Assembly: GCA_944393375.1 (NCBI GenBank)
Contig: CALXZX010000008.1
Coordinates: 1 to 57,506, forward strand
Direction of reading: 5' to 3'
Length of the DNA stretch: 57,506 nt
DNA from: an uncultured Clostridia bacterium
GTDB lineage: Bacteria; Bacillota; Clostridia; TANB77; CAG-508
Shown: positions 51,608-57,506 of the stretch, one piece after another
Position numbering within the stretch: the first letter of the stretch is position 1
Layout of the letters: every line of letters begins with the position of its first letter
The notes under the pieces: generated by a model
What the model was told of the DNA's origin: nothing
What the model saw: the letters and a program-made list of their open reading frames with translations, nothing else
Databases searched by the model: none
Position numbers and translations under genes: made by a program

Positions 51608-53845
51608 CTAAATTTTTTCATGAATAGTTCTATTAATAACATCTAATTGTTGTTCTCTTGTTAATTTTGTGAAGTTTACAGCATATCCAGATACTCTAAT
51701 GGTTAATTGAGGATAATTTTCTGGATGTTCCATAGCATCAATTAATAAACTTCTATCGAAAACATTTACATTGATATGATGTCCTGTTTGTTTGAAATAT
51801 CCATCTAACATATTTACTAAGTTTGTAATTCTTGTATCTTCATCTTTTCCTAATGTTTTAGGTGTGATTGAGAATGTATATGAAATTCCATCTTCTGCAT
51901 AATCAAATGGTAATTTTGCAATAGAATTCATAACAGCTAAAGCACCATTTGTATCTCTTCCATGTAATGGATTTGCACCAGGTCCGAATGGAGCTCCCAT
52001 TCTTCTTCCATCAGGAGTATTTCCTGTAGCTTTTCCGTAAACGACATTTGATGTAATTGTAAGAATAGATAAAGTATGTTTAGAATTTCTATAAGTTGGA
52101 TATCTTTTTAATTTATTCATAAATGTTTTTACAATATCAACAGCAATACTGTCTACTCTTTCATCATCATTACCAAATTTAGGGAAATCTCCTTCTATTT
52201 CATAATCAGTAGCTAGTCCAGTTTCATCTCTGATAACTTTTACTTTTGCATATTTAATTGCAGAAAGTGAATCAGCAACAACAGATAAACCAGCAATACC
52301 ACAAGCCATTGTTCTGATAATATCTTTATCATGAAGTGCCATTTCAATTGCTTCATAACAATATTTGTCATGCATGTAGTGGATAGCATTTAATGCTTTA
52401 ATATAGATTTCAGCTACATAATCCATCATTTGATTGAATTTCTCCATAACCTCATCATAATCTAAATATTCAGAAGTAATTGGAGCAAATTTTGGAGTAA
52501 CTTGTTTTCCAGACATTTCATCTCTACCACCGTTGATAGCATATAATAAAGTTTTTGCTAAGTTTGCTCTTGCACCAAAGAATTGCATTTGTTTACCAAT
52601 TTTCATTGGAGAGACACAACAAGCAATCCCATAATCATCTCCTAATGTGATTCTCATTAAATCATCACTTTCATATTGGATAGAAGATGTTTGGATAGAT
52701 AAATCTGTTGTATATCTTTTAAATCCTTCTGGTAAATTTACAGACCATAAAACAGTTAAGTTTGGTTCTGGAGCTGGTCCTAAGTTTTCTAGTGTATGAA
52801 GAATTCTAAAAGAGTTTTTTGTAACTAAAGTTCTTCCGTCAATTCCCATACCACCAATACTTTCTGTTACCCATACAGGGTCTCCACTAAATAATTCATT
52901 GTATTCAGGTGTTCTTAAGAAACGAACCAATCTTAATTTCATAACAAAATGGTCCATGATTTCTTGAATTTCTTCTTCTGTGATAGTTCCATTTTCTAAA
53001 TCTCTCTCAAAATAGATATCTAAGAAAGTAGATGTTCTACCAAGACTCATTGCAGCACCATCTTGAGATTTTACAGCACCTAAATATCCAAAGTATAACC
53101 ATTGAACAGCTTCTTTACTATTGCTTGCAGGTTTAGAAATATCAAAACCATATTTTGAAGCCATTGCTTTTAAATCATTTAAAGCTTTGATTTGTTCACT
53201 AATTTCTTCTCTTTCACGAATCACTTCTTCAGTTAAACAATCCACATTTAATATATCTAAATCTTTTTTCTTTTCTTCGATTAATACATCAACACCATAA
53301 AGGGCAATTCTTCTGTAATCACCAATAATTCTTCCTCTGCCATATCCATCTGGTAATCCAGTAAGTAAGTGAGCACTTCTAGCAGCTCTAATATCTGGTG
53401 TGTAAACACTAAATACACCATCATTATGTGTTTTTCTATAATTGTGAAAAATTTCTTCTACTTCATCATCCACTTTTTTGTCATAAGCTTCACAAGCTTT
53501 TTCTACAATACGAATTCCACCATAAGGCATAATGGCTCTTTTTAGAGGAGCATCTGTTTGAAGTCCTACGATTTCTTCTAAGTCTTTATCAATATATCCA
53601 GGCTCATAGGCATTTACACTAGAAATTGTTTTGGTGTCTATATCTAGTACACCACCTTTAGAAGCTTTCTCTTTTTTGTAAAGTTCTAGTACTTCGTCCC
53701 ACAATTTTTTTGTTTTCTCTGTAGGTCCAGCCAAAAATGTTGAATCTCCTTCATAAGGTGTATAGTTTCTTTGAATGAAATCTCTTACATTAATTTCACT
53801 TTGCCAGTCACCTTTTTCAAATCCTTCCCATTGTTCAAATTTCAT
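51608..53845 (-). CDS. pflB: Formate C-acetyltransferase (pyruvate formate-lyase)
   Basis: 745 aa. Converts pyruvate and CoA to acetyl-CoA and formate anaerobically. The two catalytic Cys are in [13 protein letters not shown]. The glycyl-radical Gly is in [14 protein letters not shown] near the C-terminus. Other PFL marks are [16 protein letters not shown] and [18 protein letters not shown]. Full length. AAGGAGGG lies before the start. A Fur-type palindrome at 53890-53904 is 45 bp upstream of the start codon. Works with pflA and with AdhE at the right edge, which reduces acetyl-CoA to ethanol. Confidence 0.97.
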   Translation of the reverse strand: MKFEQWEGFEKGDWQSEINVRDFIQRNYTPYEGDSTFLAGPTEKTKKLWDEVLELYKKEKASKGGVLDIDTKTISSVNAYEPGYIDKDLEEIVGLQTDAPLKRAIMPYGGIRIVEKACEAYDKKVDDEVEEIFHNYRKTHNDGVFSVYTPDIRAARSAHLLTGLPDGYGRGRIIGDYRRIALYGVDVLIEEKKKDLDILNVDCLTEEVIREREEISEQIKALNDLKAMASKYGFDISKPASNSKEAVQWLYFGYLGAVKSQDGAAMSLGRTSTFLDIYFERDLENGTITEEEIQEIMDHFVMKLRLVRFLRTPEYNELFSGDPVWVTESIGGMGIDGRTLVTKNSFRILHTLENLGPAPEPNLTVLWSVNLPEGFKRYTTDLSIQTSSIQYESDDLMRITLGDDYGIACCVSPMKIGKQMQFFGARANLAKTLLYAINGGRDEMSGKQVTPKFAPITSEYLDYDEVMEKFNQMMDYVAEIYIKALNAIHYMHDKYCYEAIEMALHDKDIIRTMACGIAGLSVVADSLSAIKYAKVKVIRDETGLATDYEIEGDFPKFGNDDERVDSIAVDIVKTFMNKLKRYPTYRNSKHTLSILTITSNVVYGKATGNTPDGRRMGAPFGPGANPLHGRDTNGALAVMNSIAKLPFDYAEDGISYTFSITPKTLGKDEDTRITNLVNMLDGYFKQTGHHINVNVFDRSLLIDAMEHPENYPQLTIRVSGYAVNFTKLTREQQLDVINRTIHEKI

Positions 53846-53889
53846 AATATTAAAAACCCTCCTTAATTAAGAATAAAATGAAATATAAT

Positions 53890-53904
53890 TAATAATCATT
53901 ATCA
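53890..53904 (-). promoter_or_regulatory. Fur-like 7-1-7 box upstream of pflB
   Basis: On the minus strand the 15-mer TGATAATGATTATTA matches the Bacillus Fur box TGATAATnATTATCA at 13 of 14 defined positions and is an almost perfect palindrome. It lies about 45 nt before pflB. PerR-type proteins use similar boxes, so the regulator is not fixed. Confidence 0.5.
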
Positions 53905-54174
53905 ATACATTCATTTCATTTTCCTTTTTCTTAGTATTATCATTTTGACCACATAATATGATACCATATCTGCGAAATATAATCAATCCAAAATGAAAAT
54001 AATTTGATAAACTTGTAAAATTATGTCGATACAAGGAAAATACTATGGCATAATTTGTATCAAATTTAAACAGCATATCTTTTGTATGAAAGATAATAGA
54101 TAATTTCTATTATTAATTACATTTGCAAACTAATCATATGAATAAAAAACAAAAAAATCTGTTGCAAAAGCAAC
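53905..54174. other. Intergenic region upstream of pflB
   Basis: About 270 bp with no convincing gene. It must contain the pflB promoter on the minus strand (a TATTAT-like -10 near 53950 is possible, no clear -35) and a small hairpin TGTTGC / GCAACA at 54160-54175. Open frames here are short and lack ribosome binding sites. Confidence 0.4.
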
Positions 54175-54207
54175 AAAAAACCAACATTTTTTTAATATTG
54201 GTTTTTT
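54175..54207. terminator. Bidirectional terminator
   Basis: AAAAAACCAA (54175-54184) pairs with TTGGTTTTTT (54198-54207). On the minus strand it ends the XRE gene at 54216. Confidence 0.85.
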
Positions 54208-54215
54208 ATACGAAT

Positions 54216-54542
54216 TTATTCAGATTCTGCAATGATTTTTGCAATTTTATAGATTAATCTTTGTTTATGTGCAGGGCAACTACTTAATAAATCAGAAAAT
54301 TCTTTAGACAAATAATTTTCTGAATCACTAGAAGTACCACTTAAAATATAGCCTTCTGAAACATCTAATAAATTACAAATTTGTGTTAATCTTTTTAAAT
54401 TAATATGAGAATTTCCTCTTTCAACTCTACTTAAGAATGCGACAGAAACATCTATTTTTTCAGATAATTCTTCTTGTGTATAGTTTTTAGCAAGTCTTGC
54501 TTGTTTAATTCTTTGACCAATGATTGTATAATCTAATGCCAT
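54216..54542 (-). CDS. XRE-family transcriptional regulator
   Basis: 108 aa. The start is the ATG complementary to 54540-54542 with AGGAAGGTGAT upstream. An N-terminal Cro/C1 helix-turn-helix (QRIKQARLAKNYTQEELSEK, then VAFLSRVERGNSHINLKRL) is followed by a short C-terminal helical part with one Cys (LLSSCPAHKQRLIYKIAKII) that may serve dimerisation. Resembles SinR-like or SlrR-like repressors of Firmicutes. Monocistronic with its own promoter and terminator. Targets unknown; the divergent M23 peptidase gene is one candidate. Confidence 0.88.
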   Translation of the reverse strand: MALDYTIIGQRIKQARLAKNYTQEELSEKIDVSVAFLSRVERGNSHINLKRLTQICNLLDVSEGYILSGTSSDSENYLSKEFSDLLSSCPAHKQRLIYKIAKIIAESE

Positions 54543-54614
54543 ATATATCACCTTCCTAATTTTTTATTACAAAACAAATACAAAGTATATGTTTACCATA
54601 TAGTCTACGAAAAT

Positions 54615-54643
54615 ACTATATAATAATAAATGTAAAAAGTCAA
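54615..54643 (-). promoter_or_regulatory. Promoter of XRE regulator
   Basis: On the minus strand TTGACT (complement of 54638-54643), 17-nt spacer, TATAGT (complement of 54615-54620). Confidence 0.6.
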
Positions 54644-54814
54644 GGATTTCTTGTTAAAAGCTAAAAAATGGAAATTTAATATTGGAAGTGTATGTAAAAT
54701 TAAGAAAAAATAAGTAAAAAAGAGAATTTGAGAGAAAAAATGGCAATAATAGGAAAAGAAATTTGAAAATTCTGAATAATTTTGTTTTTTTATCTAAGAT
54801 TATGTATACAAAGT

Positions 54815-54843
54815 TTGAAAAAAGGCAGAATATATAGTATAAT
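54815..54843 (+). promoter_or_regulatory. Sigma-A promoter of M23 peptidase gene
   Basis: TTGAAA (54815-54820), 17-nt spacer, perfect TATAAT (54838-54843), 34 nt before the GTG at 54877. The rest of 54552-54876 is AT-rich and holds no gene. Confidence 0.8.
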
Positions 54844-54876
54844 ATAGACTAGTCGCGTAAAAAAACATAAAGGAGA

Positions 54877-55884
54877 GTGGATTTTATTTTAAAAAAGAAA
54901 CTAAAATTTTACACAAAAGAGTTTCTGAAATTTTTTAACATTACAATTATAGCTTTGGGTATTATCATCGCGATTATATTAATAAAATATAAACCAATGT
55001 ATAAAGTAAGTATTTCTGGTGAAGAACTTGGATATGTAGAAAATAAGCAAGCTTTAGAAGAAACGTTGAAAGAGGAAATTACAGAAAGTTCAAATAAAAC
55101 AATTGAAGATATTAGCTTAAATGAAGAACCAGAATATGAGTTAAGATTAGTAAGCAGGACAGAAAATACAGAGGAGAAAGAGGTTGTACAAGAATTAAAA
55201 GAAGAAACAACAGTTACTTATAAATATTATGAGATAGCGGTACAAGAAAATGTTGTTGAAAAAGTAAATACAAGTGAAGAAGCAGAAGAATTAGTAAATG
55301 AAATAAAAGAAGAAAATGATAGTGAAGAAATTAATTTAAGTATTGTAGAGAAATATACACAAAACGAAGAAGAAGCAAATACATCAGATTTAGAAGTTGC
55401 AAAAGCCAATGTTCAAGAAACAGTACAAACTGCTATACAAGAAATCAAACAACAAAAAGAAGAAGAAGAAAGATGGAATGCATTACCAAGTATTAATGGT
55501 ATTAAATTAGCAGTAACACCAATCGAAGGAAGAATCACTTCTAGATATGGAGTAAGCAGTAGTATTAGGAAATCAACACATACAGGATTAGACATTTCAG
55601 CAGTAACTGGTACAGACATAAAAGTGGTGGCAGATGGAACTGTCATTAGTGCAGGATATAGTGGTTCTTATGGATATCTAGTAAAAGTAGACCATGGAAA
55701 TGGTGTAGAAACTTGGTATGCGCATACAAGTAAAATGTATGTAAAAAAAGGAGATACTGTAAAAGCTGGTGATGTTATAGCAGCAGTTGGTTCAACAGGA
55801 AATTCAACAGGACCTCATTTACATTTAGAAATTAGAGTAAATGGCGAAACTGTTGACCCACAAGATTATTTATACAAGGATTAA
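54877..55884 (+). CDS. Membrane-anchored M23 metallopeptidase
   Basis: 335 aa. One N-terminal membrane segment (ITIIALGIIIAIILIKY), an acidic Glu-rich middle region of about 170 residues with coiled-coil character, then an M23 (LytM) domain: RITSRYGVSSS, HTGLDISAVTGT (zinc His/Asp) and STGPHLHLEIRVNGETVDP (HxH). All zinc ligands are present, so it should cut peptidoglycan cross-links outside the cell. The start is unusual: the GTG at 54877 directly abuts AAAGGAGA, while an ATT at 54886 has better spacing. Confidence 0.9.
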   Translation: MDFILKKKLKFYTKEFLKFFNITIIALGIIIAIILIKYKPMYKVSISGEELGYVENKQALEETLKEEITESSNKTIEDISLNEEPEYELRLVSRTENTEEKEVVQELKEETTVTYKYYEIAVQENVVEKVNTSEEAEELVNEIKEENDSEEINLSIVEKYTQNEEEANTSDLEVAKANVQETVQTAIQEIKQQKEEEERWNALPSINGIKLAVTPIEGRITSRYGVSSSIRKSTHTGLDISAVTGTDIKVVADGTVISAGYSGSYGYLVKVDHGNGVETWYAHTSKMYVKKGDTVKAGDVIAAVGSTGNSTGPHLHLEIRVNGETVDPQDYLYKD

Positions 55885-55914
55885 AATACAAGCATGAAAG
55901 TGCTTGTATTTTTT
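55883..55914 (+). terminator. Rho-independent terminator
   Basis: AAAATACAAGCA (55883-55894) pairs with TGCTTGTATTTT (55901-55912) with a 6-nt loop and a T-run. Confidence 0.9.
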
Positions 55915-55971
55915 GTTAGTGGCAATTGAAAAATTTTGTCAAAAAAACTGAAAAATATCTTTTGGATATTA

Positions 55972-55999
55972 TTGACATTTCATACCAATCATATATAAT
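55972..55999 (+). promoter_or_regulatory. Strong sigma-A promoter of adhE
   Basis: Perfect TTGACA (55972-55977), 16-nt spacer, perfect TATAAT (55994-55999). The leader is about 80 nt and ends with a 6-bp hairpin GAGCAA / TTGCTC (56052-56070) directly before the ribosome binding site AGAGGAGG. No clear Rex box was found. Confidence 0.8.
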
Positions 56000-56085
56000 G
56001 GATTTGTTGAAATCTTTTATAATAGAGTAATAGAAGGTTTTATAAAACATAGAGCAAATCTTTATTGCTCAAGAGGAGGTTATTT

Positions 56086-57506
56086 ATGAGTGATAACGTA
56101 AATGAAGAACAAGAAATTAAACAAATGATTGATGATTTAGTACAAAAGGCAAAAATAGCATCTCAAGAATATTTGAAATTAGACCAAGAAACAGTAAATA
56201 ACATCACAAAAGCAATGGCAATGGCAGGTCTTGAAAATCATATGAGATTAGCAAAAATGGCAGTTGAAGAAACCAAAAGAGGAATCTATGAAGATAAAAT
56301 TACAAAGAATATGTTTGCGACAGAATATATATATCATAGTATTAAATATGAAAAAACAGTAGGTATTATAGATGAAAATGCTGAAGAAGATTATGTGGAA
56401 ATTGCAGAACCTATTGGAATTATAGCAGGGGTTACACCTGTTACAAATCCAACATCAACAACCATGTTTAAATCTATCATATCAGCAAAAACGAGAAATG
56501 TTATCATATTTGGTTTTCATCCATCTGCACAAAAATGTAGTGTGGAAGCAGCTAGAATTTTAAGAGATGCAGCTGTAAAAGCAGGGGCACCAGAAAACTG
56601 TATTTTATGGATTGAAAAACCAAGTATTACAGCTACAAGATTATTAATGAATCACCCAGATGTGAATTTAATTTTAGCAACAGGTGGGACAGGCATGGTT
56701 AAATCAGCTTATTCTTGTGGGAAACCAGCATTAGGTGTAGGTCCTGGAAATGTTCCATGCTATATTGATAAGACAGCAAAATTAGAAACATCAGTAAATG
56801 ATTTAGTCATGTCAAAAGCATTTGACAATGGCATGATTTGTGCATCAGAACAAGCTGTTATTATTGATAAAGAAATTCAAAAAAGATTTGAAGAATTAAT
56901 GAAAAAAGCAGGTTGCTATTTTGTCAATAAAGAAGAAAAAGAAAAATTAGCAAATAGTATGTTTGAAAAATTAGAAAATGGAGATTACAAATTAAAATCA
57001 CATGTACCAGGACAATATCCTCATACAATTGCAAAAGAGGCAGGATTTGAAATTCCAGAAGATACAAAAGTAATCGTTGTTCCTGAAACAGGAGTTGGAA
57101 AAGAATATCCATTCTCAAAAGAAAAATTAAGTCCAGTATTAACATACTATGTTGTAAAAGATGAAGATGAAGGAATACCATTAGCAGAAAAATTACTAGA
57201 ATTTGGTGGACTAGGACATTCAGCTGTTATTCATTCTGAAAATAAAGATACCATTTTAAGATTTTCAGAAACCATGAAAGCAGGAAGAATTATTGTAAAC
57301 TCTCCATCAACACATGGTGCAATTGGTGATATATATAATACAAATATGCCATCATTAACATTAGGTTGTGGTTCATTTGGTGGAAACTCAACAACAGCCA
57401 ATGTATCATCAGTAAACTTAATTAATATAAAAAGAGTTGCAAATAGGAGGGTTAATATGCAATGGTTTAAAGTTCCAGAAAAAATATATTTTGAAGCAGG
57501 TTCAAT
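56086..57506 (+). CDS. adhE: Bifunctional aldehyde-alcohol dehydrogenase AdhE (partial)
   Basis: The first 473 codons; the gene runs off the right edge. Start ATG after AGAGGAGG. The aldehyde dehydrogenase half (reduces acetyl-CoA to acetaldehyde with NADH) is complete: AEPIGIIAGVTPVTNPTST, LATGGTGMVKSAYSCGKPAL, the catalytic Cys in FDNGMICASEQAVI, and TLGCGSFGGNSTTANV. The last residues, MQWFKVPEKIYFEAGSI, begin the iron-dependent alcohol dehydrogenase half. With pflBA it completes a formate/ethanol fermentation route. No stop codon or frameshift is seen. Confidence 0.96.
   Translation, partial: MSDNVNEEQEIKQMIDDLVQKAKIASQEYLKLDQETVNNITKAMAMAGLENHMRLAKMAVEETKRGIYEDKITKNMFATEYIYHSIKYEKTVGIIDENAEEDYVEIAEPIGIIAGVTPVTNPTSTTMFKSIISAKTRNVIIFGFHPSAQKCSVEAARILRDAAVKAGAPENCILWIEKPSITATRLLMNHPDVNLILATGGTGMVKSAYSCGKPALGVGPGNVPCYIDKTAKLETSVNDLVMSKAFDNGMICASEQAVIIDKEIQKRFEELMKKAGCYFVNKEEKEKLANSMFEKLENGDYKLKSHVPGQYPHTIAKEAGFEIPEDTKVIVVPETGVGKEYPFSKEKLSPVLTYYVVKDEDEGIPLAEKLLEFGGLGHSAVIHSENKDTILRFSETMKAGRIIVNSPSTHGAIGDIYNTNMPSLTLGCGSFGGNSTTANVSSVNLINIKRVANRRVNMQWFKVPEKIYFEAGS

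Noticed and set aside
53867-54076. Small minus-strand gene upstream of pflB
   Set aside because: It overlaps the Fur-like box and the expected pflB promoter, has no ribosome binding site and no recognisable protein features.
55921-55942. Rex-type operator upstream of adhE
   Set aside because: The region has only a weak TTGA...TCAA symmetry, too far from the Rex consensus to support a call.

Overview
The window is AT-rich (very low G+C) DNA with AGGAGG-type ribosome binding sites and a gene set typical of a strictly fermentative member of the Clostridia (Firmicutes). Supporting genes are pyruvate formate-lyase with its activase, AdhE, a fructose PTS with a Ser46-type HPr, AddB, topoisomerase III, Mfd and YitT. 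Housekeeping genes dominate. No rRNA, tRNA, CRISPR array or transposase gene was seen.

Layout. 1-2378: minus-strand envelope genes (exported protein, SH3-glucosaminidase). 2379-4307: a structured intergenic region and a pilin-leader surface protein with an Ig-like domain. 4327-7735: rnc, a radical SAM gene, a small membrane protein, and a YitT gene whose ribosome binding site lies inside a hairpin. 7836-15072: a GT-C-like membrane protein, then a response regulator / ABC transporter / histidine kinase module, then an ECF-like sigma factor with membrane segments and an exported partner. 15175-21093: an ogg-type glycosylase and the fructose PTS genes fruK-fruA-ptsH-ptsI. 21107-21491: a MITE-like element with perfect 42-bp inverted ends. 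21510-32320: addB, two tandem MFS transporters, pgeF, a family-4 uracil-DNA glycosylase, a GltD-like oxidoreductase, an HExxH protein and a coiled-coil protein made of 30-bp repeats. 32368-41386: leuS, an HD hydrolase, topB and mfd.

41387-46120 is the highlight: a diversity-generating retroelement (DGR). In order it holds a structured 20-bp repeat tract, a stand-alone MutS domain-I-like protein, a minus-strand XRE regulator, and a target gene. The target has a pilin-like N-terminus and a formylglycine-enzyme/C-type-lectin-like C-terminus ending in a variable repeat (VR). After it come the template repeat (TR), a DGR-RNA terminator, an Avd-type four-helix protein and a DGR-type reverse transcriptase (IGNYTSQ and YMDD motifs). 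VR (44056-44205) and TR (44340-44489) align without gaps over 150 bp. There are 26 mismatches and every one falls on a TR adenine, giving 17 amino-acid changes and 2 silent changes. This is the direct signature of adenine-specific mutagenic retrohoming.

46198-57506 returns to core functions: a DUF362 ferredoxin-like protein, two SPOUT RNA methyltransferases, an S1-domain protein, a winged-helix protein, pflA/pflB on the minus strand (with a Fur-like box upstream of pflB), an XRE regulator, an M23 peptidase and the start of adhE, which runs off the window. Palindromic GGGGACG elements recur at 7737, 21107/21450, 48161 and 50677/50746, mostly at gene ends.
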